Made by a program: the position numbers and the translations under genes. 64,000 bases of DNA from Rhizobiales bacterium Y(2018) (GTDB lineage: Bacteria; Pseudomonadota; Alphaproteobacteria; Rhizobiales; Aestuariivirgaceae): the NCBI GenBank assembly GCA_005502925.1, contig SCPD01000006.1, forward strand, positions 226,757 through 290,756, given 5' to 3'. This document shows, in pieces, positions 18,570 to 27,321 of the stretch. The number at the start of each line of letters is the position of its first letter. The first letter of the stretch is position 1. Under the pieces are notes generated by a model. That model was not told the origin of the DNA. It did no database searches and worked only from the letters and a program-made list of their open reading frames with translations.

Positions 18570-19609
18570 TCCGTCACCCATTTCTCGAAGCGCTCGGTCA
18601 AGGCTTCACGGTGCTCGAGGAAGAAGGCCGGATCGACCAGAAGCGCGTTCTTCAGATGAGCTTCCGTCGTCGGCAGGTCCTTCTTTTCTTCTTCCGAAAG
18701 GAGGGCATAGGCCTTCTGGTTGACCTGGCCATAGGGAATCAGACGCATGAAGGCCGCCTGCTGCTCCGGCTGAAGGGCGAATTTCATGAAGTCGAGGGCT
18801 TGCTGCTTATTCGGGCTGCCTTTCAGAATAACCCATCTGTCGCCATTGAGCACCTGGCCCGCATCCCAGGCGATGGCAAGCTTGGAGCCTTCTTCCTTGT
18901 TGGCGGTGGTGATGCGCCCGTTCCAGGCCATTGCGAGATCATATTCGCCGGTCAGCAGCCCCTGGATCTGCTCGGTGCCCGATGTCCACCAGACAATGTG
19001 AGGCTTCAATTCATCGAGCTTGCGGAAGGCGCGATCCTGCCCCTCCTTGGTGGCGAGTACCTTGTAGATCTCCCCGTTGGGCACGCCATCCGCCATCAGC
19101 GCCATGGGCAGGGTTTCGGTAATCGCGCGCCGCATGCCGCGCTTGCCGGGATATTTCGTGACGTCCCAGAATTCGGACCAGGATTTGGGCGGGTCGCTGA
19201 TCTTCTCGCTGTTATAGGCGAGCACGGTGCCGCCAAGGATCGTCATCACGCCGCATTCTGAGATGGCGCCTTTGATGAGGTCGGTGCCGTCGAACTGCGA
19301 CACGTCTATCTTTTCGAACAGACCTTCGCGGCAACCCTGCTCGACCTCCGGCCATTCGGGATCGGCGACGTCCCATTGCAGGTTCCCGGCTTCGACTTGC
19401 GATTTGATCTTGCCGAATTCGCCGCTATAGAGATCTTCGACGAGCTTCACGCCGCTCTGCTTCATATAAGGCTCCCACATCGCGGCGCGATAGGCATCGC
19501 TCACCGCGCCGCCCCAGGACACGATGCGGAGCTCCTGCGCGTGCGCCGTGCCGGCGATCAGCAAGGCGGCAAGCGATATGACGAGATGTCGTCCTTTTAT
19601 CCTGAACAT
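18566..19609 (-). CDS. Spermidine/putrescine-type ABC transporter substrate-binding protein (PotD-like)
   Basis: A 347-residue periplasmic protein with signal peptide MFRIKGRHLVISLAALLIAG (cleavage near AHAQ). The mature part has the extracellular solute-binding family pattern: LRIVSWGGAVSDAYRAAMWE, VDLAMAWNGRITTANKE-like QGLLTGEYDLAMAWNGR, and SPNKQQALDFMKFALQPE. The start at 19609 follows GGGAGAAG; the longer frame to 19651 would add a polar, Lys/Asn-rich leader and no site. The group binds polyamines, amino acids or related cations. Confidence 0.92.
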   Translation of the reverse strand: MFRIKGRHLVISLAALLIAGTAHAQELRIVSWGGAVSDAYRAAMWEPYMKQSGVKLVEDLYSGEFGKIKSQVEAGNLQWDVADPEWPEVEQGCREGLFEKIDVSQFDGTDLIKGAISECGVMTILGGTVLAYNSEKISDPPKSWSEFWDVTKYPGKRGMRRAITETLPMALMADGVPNGEIYKVLATKEGQDRAFRKLDELKPHIVWWTSGTEQIQGLLTGEYDLAMAWNGRITTANKEEGSKLAIAWDAGQVLNGDRWVILKGSPNKQQALDFMKFALQPEQQAAFMRLIPYGQVNQKAYALLSEEEKKDLPTTEAHLKNALLVDPAFFLEHREALTERFEKWVTE

Positions 19610-19647
19610 TGGCTTCTCCCTGTTTCGTTTATTGTGGTTTGGCTTAT

Positions 19648-20745
19648 TCATTCCTTGGCGAAGGCGTGACAGTGGGCGCGCGCCCAGCTCAGCTTGATGG
19701 TCTTTCCCACCTCCGCTCCGGACGGCATGTCGCCGGCCGGAAGCTTGACGAGGAATTCCGTCGAGTCGGCGACGCGCAGCCTGATCCGGGTGGCATCACC
19801 GAAATAGACATGTTCGAGAACCGAACCCTCTGCCTGGTTGCGCTCGCTGGAGGCGCCGGCCTCGAAACGCACGCGTTCCGGCCTGACGCTGATGAGCGCA
19901 GCGCTGCCCACCTTGCCGCAATTGACATTCCTGGCCGTTAATCCGAGGCCGCCCTCGCATTCGACAAGAATCTCATCTCCTCGTACGGCGGCGACGCGGC
20001 CCGAGAGGAAGTTGCTGTCACCAATGAACCGTGCGACGAAGGCATTGGCAGGTGTCTCGTAAAGATCCTGGGGGCTGCCGATCTGCTGCAAGGTTCCGTC
20101 ATTGAAGACCGCAATCCGGTCCGACATGGTCAGCGCCTCACCCTGATCATGCGTGACGGAGATGAAACTTATGCCGAGACGCTTGTGCAGATGTTTGATT
20201 TCCATCTGCATGCGCTCGCGCAGCTGCCGGTCGAGCGCACCCAGGGGCTCGTCCATCAGGACGAGATGCGGATCGAAGATCAGCGCCCGGCCCAGCGCCA
20301 CGCGCTGCTGCTGGCCACCGGAGAGCTGGCGCGGATAACGATCGCGGAACTGATCGAGCTGCAGCATGCTCAACGCCTTAGCGACCCGCTCCTCGGTCTC
20401 GGCGCGTCCGGTCGCACGAAAACGCAAGGGATAGGCCAGGTTGCCGGCGACTGTCAGATGCGGAAACAGCGCATAATCCTGGAAGACCACGCCAAAATTG
20501 CGCTGATGCGGCGGCAGCGTATTGAGAGCCTTGCCCTGGAAGATGATCTCGCCCTGGCTCGGCGCTTCGAAGCCCGCCAGCATCATCAAGGTACTGGTCT
20601 TACCCGAGCCCGAGGGGCCGAGAAGGGTGAGAAACTCACCTTCATATATATCGAGATCGAGGTCGCGGACGGCCGTCGTACGCCCATCATAACTCTTCGC
20701 CACGCCTCTGAAGGCCGCCAGAATCTTGCGCGCTGCCATCGTCAT
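19648..20745 (-). CDS. Spermidine/putrescine-type ABC transporter ATP-binding protein (PotA-like)
   Basis: A 365-residue ATPase. Walker A is [10 protein letters not shown], the signature [15 protein letters not shown], Walker [13 protein letters not shown] and the switch His in [16 protein letters not shown]-terminal TOBE domain (about residues 270-365) follows, as usual for PotA/CysA-type proteins. The frame is open up to 20817, where another ATG would add 24 residues; the codons there are less GC-biased and the peptide matches no domain, so 20745 is preferred but not certain. It lies 38 bases upstream of the binding-protein gene in the same operon. Confidence 0.9.
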   Translation of the reverse strand: MTMAARKILAAFRGVAKSYDGRTTAVRDLDLDIYEGEFLTLLGPSGSGKTSTLMMLAGFEAPSQGEIIFQGKALNTLPPHQRNFGVVFQDYALFPHLTVAGNLAYPLRFRATGRAETEERVAKALSMLQLDQFRDRYPRQLSGGQQQRVALGRALIFDPHLVLMDEPLGALDRQLRERMQMEIKHLHKRLGISFISVTHDQGEALTMSDRIAVFNDGTLQQIGSPQDLYETPANAFVARFIGDSNFLSGRVAAVRGDEILVECEGGLGLTARNVNCGKVGSAALISVRPERVRFEAGASSERNQAEGSVLEHVYFGDATRIRLRVADSTEFLVKLPAGDMPSGAEVGKTIKLSWARAHCHAFAKE

Positions 20746-20838
20746 ATCCCAAGCCGTTGATGGATCCGGCTCTTCTATAGCCAAGGACGATCGCGCTACG
20801 CTCAGATTTGTGGCCATTTGCGTTGCCTGTCGGTTGGT

Positions 20839-22143
20839 TCAGGTGGCGGCCGTGCGTCTGGCCTCGCTTCCCCTCGCCAGGCGCTGCCTTACCACCACCT
20901 TCGAATAGACCGAACTTTCGCTGCCGCCGGTGCGCTTGCCCTTGCGGATATCCATCGCGATGTCGGCGACGGCCTTGGCGAAGGGCTGGGCCACGCCTTC
21001 ATGCGCGGCGGTGATCATCAACTGTACCGCCGCCGGTTTCTCGGTGCTGGAGACTATCCAGCCTTCCTTGCTGAGTTCGGCGGCGAGAAGAAGATTATCG
21101 AGCCCGGCGAGTGCGAAATTGAAGTGATAGCAATCCGGCCGTCCGATGATGCTGGCGTCCAGAACGCGCAGGCGTTCGATGAATTCATCCCTGAACTCAT
21201 AGATCTTGCGGGTCCGTTCCATGAAGCCATCGCGGCCGAGATAGCGCATGACCGCCCAGGCGGAGGCCAGCGCGCCGCCGGGCCGTGTTCCCGAAATGCT
21301 CGGCGTGCCATACATGCCCGACGGCCAATCGGTGAAGACGGTGCGGGTGAAGGTCGCATCGTCGGCTTCGCGGAAGATCAGTGCCGAGATGCCCTTGGCG
21401 GAATAGCCGAATTTGTGCAGATCGACCGAGAGCGAGCTCACGCCATCGATGCGGAAGTCGAAGAGCGGCGGCTGACGGCCGAGCATCTCGGCAAAGGGCA
21501 ATATCATGCCGCCAAGACAGGCATCGACATGCAGGCGGATGCCATGCGCCTTTGCAAGCTTTGCCAGCTTGTCGATCGGATCGACTTCGCCAAAAGGGTA
21601 GGGCGGGGCCGAGCCGACGAGCAATACGGTGTTCTGGTCGAGCGCGCGCGTCAGCCAGTCCAGTTCCGCTTCTTGTGACTCTTGTGGCGGGGCGCGGCGC
21701 ACTTCCATGTCGAGCAGATGGGTGGCCTTGTCGAGAGCCGGATGGGCGGTGTTGGGGATGACGATATTGACGCGGCCGGCCTTCCCTTCGGCGCGGGCCT
21801 TGTCGCGGGCAATATGCACGGCTTCGATCAGGCTTTCGGTCCCGCCGCTGGTCAGAATCCCGGCGGCGCCGGCGGGGGCGTGGAACAGGTCATATAAGGT
21901 GTCGAGAACGTCGTCCTCGAACTCGCCCAGCGCCGGATAGGAGGTGCGCCCATAGAGCCAGTTCTCGGAAGCGAACAGATTGAAGGCCTTGGTCGCGACG
22001 TCGAGAACATCGGCTCCGGCGAAATAGGAAGGCCGGAACATCCGCGGCCCATACCAGGCTAGATTGCGCTGCTTGGCTTTTTTCAGAGTCTCTTCGAGTT
22101 CAGGCAGGGATTGTCCCGCCTCGCCCAAGGCACCACCAAACAT
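20839..22143 (-). CDS. PLP-dependent group II decarboxylase / sphingosine-phosphate-lyase-like enzyme
   Basis: A 434-residue PLP enzyme of fold type I. The PLP-binding Lys is in SLSVDLHKFGYSAKG, and HVDACLGGMILPFAE holds the Asp that contacts the cofactor ring nitrogen. ILTSGGTESLIEAVHIARDK binds the phosphate. This motif set is shared by S1P lyase, tyrosine/aspartate decarboxylase (MfnA) and glutamate decarboxylase relatives. In a cluster with a polyamine-type importer and an amidohydrolase it probably decarboxylates or cleaves an amino compound. The start at 22143 follows GAGAGGA; 22179 is a less likely alternative. It heads the operon that continues into the ABC importer. Confidence 0.88.
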   Translation of the reverse strand: MFGGALGEAGQSLPELEETLKKAKQRNLAWYGPRMFRPSYFAGADVLDVATKAFNLFASENWLYGRTSYPALGEFEDDVLDTLYDLFHAPAGAAGILTSGGTESLIEAVHIARDKARAEGKAGRVNIVIPNTAHPALDKATHLLDMEVRRAPPQESQEAELDWLTRALDQNTVLLVGSAPPYPFGEVDPIDKLAKLAKAHGIRLHVDACLGGMILPFAEMLGRQPPLFDFRIDGVSSLSVDLHKFGYSAKGISALIFREADDATFTRTVFTDWPSGMYGTPSISGTRPGGALASAWAVMRYLGRDGFMERTRKIYEFRDEFIERLRVLDASIIGRPDCYHFNFALAGLDNLLLAAELSKEGWIVSSTEKPAAVQLMITAAHEGVAQPFAKAVADIAMDIRKGKRTGGSESSVYSKVVVRQRLARGSEARRTAAT

Positions 22144-22176
22144 GCTGTTTCCTCTCTTTGTTGAGAGGCATGGTGG

Positions 22177-22202
22177 CAATTATAATGTTGAGTGTCAATT
22201 AT
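22177..22202. repeat. AT-rich direct repeat between decarboxylase and XRE-cupin genes
   Basis: CAATTAT occurs at 22177-22183 and again at 22196-22202, a spacing of 19 bases, about two helical turns. It lies in the 76-base gap before the decarboxylase operon, next to the XRE-cupin gene. That position and spacing would suit an operator for that regulator. The repeat is short and may be chance in AT-rich DNA. Confidence 0.3.
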
Positions 22203-22219
22203 TTTTGTCATCCTGAGTA

Positions 22220-22768
22220 TCAGAATCCGATGGCCGCGGTCACGAACACATATTCGCATGTGTCCTTCGACACATTGCGGAAGCGCTGCTTCTGCCCCCC
22301 TCTGGCAAGATAACCGTCGCCGGCCTTCAGTTGCCGGGTCTCGCCGCCGATCGTCGCCTCCACCGTGCCCGAGACGATGTAGCCGACCTCATCGGTGCCG
22401 ACCGGATTGCCGACATTACCGGTGTCCGATCCCGGCTGAACGACCACCCGGACAAATTGCAGTGGCGCCTTGGGGGTGGAGCGGTGGACTTGCTGATAGT
22501 GGATCAGCCCCATGGGGACGCCGACCATCTCTTCCGGACTGAAGAAGGCCGAGGTCGGGTTGGTCTGGTCCGGCGCGAAGAAATCGGCGAGCGATATGTC
22601 GAGGCAATCGCACAAACGTTTCAATGTCTCGACCGACGGGCTGACCTTGCCGAGTTCGATGGCCGAAACAGCACCGGCGCTCTGCCCTGAGCGGCGCGCG
22701 ACTTCGCGTTGCGACATGCCCAGCCGCTCACGAATCTCCTTCAAGCGCTGGCCGACACTGATTTCCAT
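22220..22768 (-). CDS. XRE-family transcriptional regulator with cupin domain (PuuR-like)
   Basis: A 182-residue regulator. An N-terminal HTH_3 domain (LKEIRERLGMSQREVARRSG, then AGAVSAIELGKVSPSVETLK) is followed by a cupin sensor domain (GYIVSGTVEATIGGETRQL, then AGDGYLARGGQKQRF). This architecture is that of PuuR and related repressors of amine and amino-acid catabolism. It lies just upstream of the decarboxylase/ABC operon on the same strand, and is its likely regulator. The start at 22768 (MEISVGQ) has AGGA 8 bases upstream; 22813 is a possible longer start. Confidence 0.9.
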   Translation of the reverse strand: MEISVGQRLKEIRERLGMSQREVARRSGQSAGAVSAIELGKVSPSVETLKRLCDCLDISLADFFAPDQTNPTSAFFSPEEMVGVPMGLIHYQQVHRSTPKAPLQFVRVVVQPGSDTGNVGNPVGTDEVGYIVSGTVEATIGGETRQLKAGDGYLARGGQKQRFRNVSKDTCEYVFVTAAIGF

Positions 22769-22864
22769 GAATATATCCTGCAGGAATTGCAAAGCCCCGA
22801 CTCTCTCAGACATCCCTTAATAGGATTGTCCGGAGAGGCGCCGCAAGAGGGACGGTATTTGTGC

Positions 22865-23584
22865 TCAGGTCCTGATCAGGCGGTTCATGAACTCTTGAGT
22901 CTCCGACAGCAGATGCCGCATCGCGCTTCCGGCGGCGTCGCTGTCGCGCGCGATGATGGCGTCGAGCACCCGCTGATGCATCGGCAGGAACACCGCGAAG
23001 GATTCGCGCGACAGCCGGTGCGCGATATCGAGGCCGACGGCGATGAGATTGCCCATCTGCAGCAGCAGCGCGTTGTGCGCGGCGGCAAGAATGGCGCGGT
23101 GAAAGCTGAGATCGGCGGCGACGCCTGAGGTTTCCGTACGCGCCGCTTCGCTCATCGCGGCGAAGGCTTGCGCGATGGTGGCGATCTCGGCCGCATTGCC
23201 GCGTATGGCGGCAAGGCGCGCCGCCTCGGGCTCGATCAGCAGGCGGATCTCGAACAGCTCACTATAGAATTCGGCTTGTGGCATGGTGCTGTAGCGCCAG
23301 TTCAGCACCTCGGCGTCGAGCAGGTTCCAGTTGAGCGGCTCGAGCACGCGGATGCCGGTGCGGGTCTGGGACGCGATGAGGCCGCGCGCCGCCAGCGATT
23401 TGACCGCCTCGCGGATGACCGAACGGCTGGCGCCGAATTCGGCGCCGAGATCGGCCTCCTTGGGAAAGGGCAGCGCCGGGCTGAGCTCGCCTTTGATGAT
23501 GCGCAGGCCAAGGCTTGCCACCACATGGGCGAACAGATTGCGCTTCGGGCCGCGCCCGAGGGGAGCTGGGATTTGCTGGGCCAT
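22865..23584 (-). CDS. FadR-subfamily GntR transcriptional regulator
   Basis: A 239-residue regulator. The winged helix contains FPKEADLGAEFGASRSVIRE (about residues 40-60), followed by VKSLAARGLIASQTRTGIRV. The C-terminal all-helical FCD domain holds the usual metal-site residues, for example FHRAILAAAHNALL. Genes of this type repress a neighbouring catabolic operon and respond to a small acid. It is divergent from the sugar ABC operon at 23664, with a palindrome in between. The start at 23584 has AGGA upstream; 23620 is possible. Confidence 0.92.
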   Translation of the reverse strand: MAQQIPAPLGRGPKRNLFAHVVASLGLRIIKGELSPALPFPKEADLGAEFGASRSVIREAVKSLAARGLIASQTRTGIRVLEPLNWNLLDAEVLNWRYSTMPQAEFYSELFEIRLLIEPEAARLAAIRGNAAEIATIAQAFAAMSEAARTETSGVAADLSFHRAILAAAHNALLLQMGNLIAVGLDIAHRLSRESFAVFLPMHQRVLDAIIARDSDAAGSAMRHLLSETQEFMNRLIRT

Positions 23585-23619
23585 CCGACATCCTGACCAG
23601 ACCGCTTGACTCTTATTCA

Positions 23620-23638
23620 CATATTATCTGATAATATG
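23620..23638. promoter_or_regulatory. 19-bp palindrome, probable operator of the divergent FadR-type regulator
   Basis: CATATTAT and ATAATATG form a perfect inverted repeat with 8-base arms around CTG. It sits in the 79-base gap between the regulator (23584) and the ABC operon (23664), where one site could control both promoters. A related AT-rich stretch, TTATCATATTA, occurs at 27287-27297 before the PLP-enzyme gene. Confidence 0.6.
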
Positions 23639-23663
23639 ATAAAAGAAAGTAGGAAGGGTATAA

Positions 23664-25223
23664 ATGGGCGGTCGGGAGCACAGGGAAGGGGCTGATCTGG
23701 CGTGCGGCGCGGCTGCCCCGATCCTCGTGATGCGCGGCGTCGGCAAGAGCTTTCCCGGCGTCGTGGCACTCGAAAATGTCGACCTCGATGTCGCCCCCGG
23801 CGAAGTGCTGGGCCTCGTCGGCGAGAATGGCGCCGGCAAATCCACTCTCATCAAGATCCTGTCCGGCGCCCATCACGCCGATCAGGGCGAGGTCGTCGTC
23901 GCCGGCGAGAAGGTCGAGCGGCCGACACCGCTCGATATGATCGAGCGCGGCATCGCCGTCATCTATCAGGAAACCATGCTGGCGCCGCATTTGAGCGTCG
24001 CCGAGAATATGTGGCTCGGGCGGATGCCCAAGACCCGCGCCGGCCTCATCGATTGGCGGGAAACCCAGCGCCGGAGCCTGGATGTGCTGGCGCGCCTCGG
24101 CTTCAATCTCGATCCCAACGCGATCACCGGCACTTTGAGCGTCGCGCAGCGGCAGATGACCGAGATCGCCGGCGCCCTGTCGCGTAAAGCGCGGCTCGTT
24201 GTGCTGGACGAGCCCTCGGCAGTTTTGGGCGCGGCCGAACTCGAAAAATTATTCGAGATCATTCGCCGCCTGGCGGGAGAAGACGTGAGCTTCATCTATA
24301 TCTCGCACCGCCTCGCTGAGGTCTTCGAAATCTGCGATCGCGTCACGGTGCTGCGCGACGGGCGCGTCGTCGGCGGTGGCAAGACCGCCGCGCTCGACCA
24401 CCAGGATCTCGTCAGCCTGATGGTGGGGCGCAAGATCGAGGATATCTATCCCAAGCGGCAGCGCCGGCCGGGGGCGGTAGCGCTCGAAGCCAAGGGGCTC
24501 TCGCGGGGCGCTGCTCTGCGTGACGTCGGCATCGCGGTGCGGGCCGGCGAAATCCTTGGCATTTGCGGACTGGCGGGCGCCGGCCGCTCCGAGCTCCTAC
24601 GCGCCCTTGCCGGCGCCGATCGTGCCGAGGCGGCGTCCTTCACCTTGCTCGGCGGGAAGCGGCCGTCGAATCCCAAGCAGGCGATCGCCCGCGGCCTGTG
24701 CCTCCTGCCCGAAGACCGCAAGTCGGAAGGCTGCTTCCTGCCGCAGGATGTCGCCTTCAATATCAGCATAGCGGGTCTCTCCCGCATCCGCCGCAAAGGC
24801 CTGCTCGACCGCCGCCGCGAGGATGAGGCCGCCATGGCGCTGATCGAGCGCCTGCGCATCCGCACCAGAAGTCCGGCCGAAAAGATCAGCCAGCTCTCCG
24901 GCGGCAATCAGCAGAAATGCCTGATCGCCCGCAGCCTCCATGCGAAATGCCGGGTGCTTCTGATCGACGAGCCGACGCGCGGCGTCGATGTCGGCGCCAA
25001 GCGCGAGATCTATCAGTTGATGGCGAAGCTCGCCGACGAAGAGGGCGTCGCCATCATCATGGTGTCCTCGGAGCTTCCGGAAATTCTGGGCCTCAGCGAC
25101 CGCATCCTGGTGATGCGTGAGGGCCGGGTGGCGGCAAGTTTCGACCGCGCGGAAGCGACTGAAGAGATCCTGATGCGCGCCGCTCTCGGTCTTGACCGGC
25201 GTGTGGAAGGAGCGGCGGCATGA
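23664..25223 (+). CDS. Sugar ABC transporter ATP-binding protein, tandem-domain (RbsA type)
   Basis: A 519-residue ATPase with two nucleotide-binding domains. Domain 1 has [16 protein letters not shown], signature LSVAQRQMTEIAGAL and LVVLDEPSAVL. Domain 2 has the degenerate [26 protein letters not shown] and [15 protein letters not shown]. It begins with a short polar leader (MGGREHREGADLACG) before the first domain; a start at the Met of VMRGVGKSF would cut into the domain. It overlaps the permease gene by 4 bases. Confidence 0.94.
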   Translation: MGGREHREGADLACGAAAPILVMRGVGKSFPGVVALENVDLDVAPGEVLGLVGENGAGKSTLIKILSGAHHADQGEVVVAGEKVERPTPLDMIERGIAVIYQETMLAPHLSVAENMWLGRMPKTRAGLIDWRETQRRSLDVLARLGFNLDPNAITGTLSVAQRQMTEIAGALSRKARLVVLDEPSAVLGAAELEKLFEIIRRLAGEDVSFIYISHRLAEVFEICDRVTVLRDGRVVGGGKTAALDHQDLVSLMVGRKIEDIYPKRQRRPGAVALEAKGLSRGAALRDVGIAVRAGEILGICGLAGAGRSELLRALAGADRAEAASFTLLGGKRPSNPKQAIARGLCLLPEDRKSEGCFLPQDVAFNISIAGLSRIRRKGLLDRRREDEAAMALIERLRIRTRSPAEKISQLSGGNQQKCLIARSLHAKCRVLLIDEPTRGVDVGAKREIYQLMAKLADEEGVAIIMVSSELPEILGLSDRILVMREGRVAASFDRAEATEEILMRAALGLDRRVEGAAA

Positions 25224-26242
25224 TCGACGAGAAGCTCGACCGGCGGCAGCTTGCCCCCAACTTGACCGCCTTCGGTATCATCCAGCTCAAGCGGCTGCGC
25301 TCTTTCCGCGCCTCCGGCCTGATCTGGGTGCTCGTCATCATGTGCGCTGTCGCCGCCTTCGTGTCGGACGCGTTCCTCAATCCGTTCAATCTCATCAATG
25401 TGCTGCGCCAGGTGGCGCTGTTCGGCATCGTATCGGTCGGCATGACGTTCGTCATCCTGACGGCCGGCATCGATCTTTCGGTCGGCTCGATCGTCGCCGT
25501 CGTCGCGGTGACGGCGGCGATGCTGCTCGATGCATCGGTGCCCATTCCGCTCGTCATCATTGCCGGTCTCGCCATCGGCGCAGGTATGGGTGCGGTCAAT
25601 GGTGCCGGCATCACGCTCGGCGGCATTCCGCCTTTCATCATGACGCTCGGCACGATGGTGATGGGTCGCGGCCTCGCCATGACCATTTCCGACGGCCACC
25701 CCATCCATTTCCGCGCCGTGGCTGATCAGTTTGCGTGGCTGGGACAAGGACATCTCCTCGGCTTGCCGGTGCCGGTCTGGGTCTTCGCCATCGTCGCGGC
25801 GCTGGCGGCCGGGCTTCTGCGCTTCACCGCCTTCGGCCGCAACATCTATGCCGTCGGCAGCAATCCGGAAGCCGCCCGCCTTGCCGGCATCGACGTCAAG
25901 CGCACCATCTTCCTGGTCTATCTGATCAGCGGCTTCCTCTCCGGCCTCACCGCGCTCATCTTCATCTCGCGCTTGACCGTCGGCGAGCCGGTCGCCGGCA
26001 CCGGCCTCGAGCTCGAGGCCATCGCCATCACGGTCATCGGCGGCACGAGCCTGTTCGGCGGCGAAGGCCGCATCAGCGGCACCATACTAGGCGCGGCGAT
26101 CGTCGCGGTGCTCGCCAATATCCTCAATCTGTTCGGCGTCTCGCCCTTCACCCAGCAGATCGTCAAGGGCGCCATCATTGTCGCCGCCGTGCTGTTCGAG
26201 ATCATTCGGAGACGAAGGAATTCCGTGTCCAAACACGGATGA
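25220..26242 (+). CDS. Sugar ABC transporter permease (RbsC-like)
   Basis: A 340-residue membrane protein with the RbsC pattern: ALFGIVSVGMTFVILTAGID, LSVGSIVAVVAVTAAML, the coupling region AVGSNPEAARLAGIDVKRT, and AITVIGGTSLFGGEGRISGT. It begins at an ATGA overlap with the ATPase gene and is followed after 51 bases by the binding-protein gene. It forms the channel of the second ribose-type importer in the window. Confidence 0.94.
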   Translation: MIDEKLDRRQLAPNLTAFGIIQLKRLRSFRASGLIWVLVIMCAVAAFVSDAFLNPFNLINVLRQVALFGIVSVGMTFVILTAGIDLSVGSIVAVVAVTAAMLLDASVPIPLVIIAGLAIGAGMGAVNGAGITLGGIPPFIMTLGTMVMGRGLAMTISDGHPIHFRAVADQFAWLGQGHLLGLPVPVWVFAIVAALAAGLLRFTAFGRNIYAVGSNPEAARLAGIDVKRTIFLVYLISGFLSGLTALIFISRLTVGEPVAGTGLELEAIAITVIGGTSLFGGEGRISGTILGAAIVAVLANILNLFGVSPFTQQIVKGAIIVAAVLFEIIRRRRNSVSKHG

Positions 26243-26293
26243 ACGACCATCGGCGGCAATCCTGTCGGCCGGGGCGATTAACGGGAGGTAGTC

Positions 26294-27238
26294 ATGCACA
26301 GAGCCTTGAGGATGAGTACCCTATGCGTCGCAAGCGCACTCGCCATGGGGGTGGCGACAGGGGCGCAGGCGGGCGGCGACAAGCTCAAGATCGGCTTCTC
26401 ACAAGGCACGATGGAGAGCTCGTGGCGCGTCAATATGGTGGAGGGCAACCGCAAATATGCGGAAGCCAATCTGCCGGATGTCGAGCTCGTCGTCACCAAT
26501 GGCGAGAATAACGCCTCGAAGCAGGTGGCTGATGTCGAAAGCCTGCTGGCGCAGGGCATCAAGACCTTGATCATCAGCCCGGTCACCGCCGATGCGCTCA
26601 CCCCCGTGGTGAAGCAGGCGATGGATGCCGGCATTCCGGTGGTGACGCTCGACCGCAAGGTCAATACCGACGTCACCTTGCATATCGGCGCCGACAACAA
26701 GCTGATCGGCAAGTCGGCCGGCACCTATGTGTGCAAGGCGCTGGGCGGCAAGGGCAATGTCGTCGAGATCCAGGGCACGGCGGGCGCATCCGCCACTGTC
26801 GACCGGCATGACCTCTTCGTCGAGACGCTCGGCAAGGAATGCCCGGATGTGAAGATCGTCGCCAGCCAGGTCGCCAACTATGTACGTGAGCCCGCCATTA
26901 AATTCATGGAGGACACGCTGCAGCGCTTCAAGGACGGTGAGATCCAGCTCGTCTATGCCCATAATGACGACATGGCGCTGGGCGCGGTGACGGCCCTCGA
27001 GGCGGCCAACCGCCAGAAGGGCGTCATGGTCGTCGGCATCGACGGCGAGAATGCCGCCTACGATGCGATCAAGGCCGGCAAGATGGTAGCCACTTTCACC
27101 TATCACTTCGTGGCGCCGGAAGGTGTCCAGTATGGCTACAAGATCGCCAAGGGCGAGAAGCTCGACAAGGAGATCGTGCTCCCCACCCATCAGGTCGACA
27201 GCAGCAATGTCGATCAGTTCCTCGGCAAGGGATTCTGA
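26294..27238 (+). CDS. Sugar ABC transporter substrate-binding protein (RbsB-like)
   Basis: A 314-residue periplasmic protein with a signal peptide (CVASALAMGVATGAQAGG) and the type I binding fold: KIGFSQGTMESSWRVNMVEG, LLAQGIKTLIISPVTADALT, AGIPVVTLDRKVNT and DDMALGAVTALEAANR. The start follows GGGAGG. The gene order ATPase-permease-SBP is the reverse of the first importer at 3635. A terminator follows it directly. Ligand unknown; the KduD-like enzyme downstream suggests a sugar acid. Confidence 0.93.
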   Translation: MHRALRMSTLCVASALAMGVATGAQAGGDKLKIGFSQGTMESSWRVNMVEGNRKYAEANLPDVELVVTNGENNASKQVADVESLLAQGIKTLIISPVTADALTPVVKQAMDAGIPVVTLDRKVNTDVTLHIGADNKLIGKSAGTYVCKALGGKGNVVEIQGTAGASATVDRHDLFVETLGKECPDVKIVASQVANYVREPAIKFMEDTLQRFKDGEIQLVYAHNDDMALGAVTALEAANRQKGVMVVGIDGENAAYDAIKAGKMVATFTYHFVAPEGVQYGYKIAKGEKLDKEIVLPTHQVDSSNVDQFLGKGF

Positions 27239-27246
27239 TCGTCGTT

Positions 27247-27286
27247 GGGCAGCCCCCGGTACTCCCTTCGGGGGCTGTCCTTTAAA
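27247..27286 (+). terminator. Rho-independent terminator after the ABC operon
   Basis: GGGCAGCCCCC (27247-27257) pairs with GGGGGCTGTCC (27270-27280) with one G:U pair, around a 12-base loop, and is followed by TTTAAATTAT. It starts 8 bases after the binding-protein stop, so it should end most transcription of the importer operon and leave the PLP-enzyme gene partly or wholly to its own promoter. Confidence 0.7.
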
Positions 27287-27321
27287 TTATCATATTAAAA
27301 TATTAATTGGGAAAACGCCCC

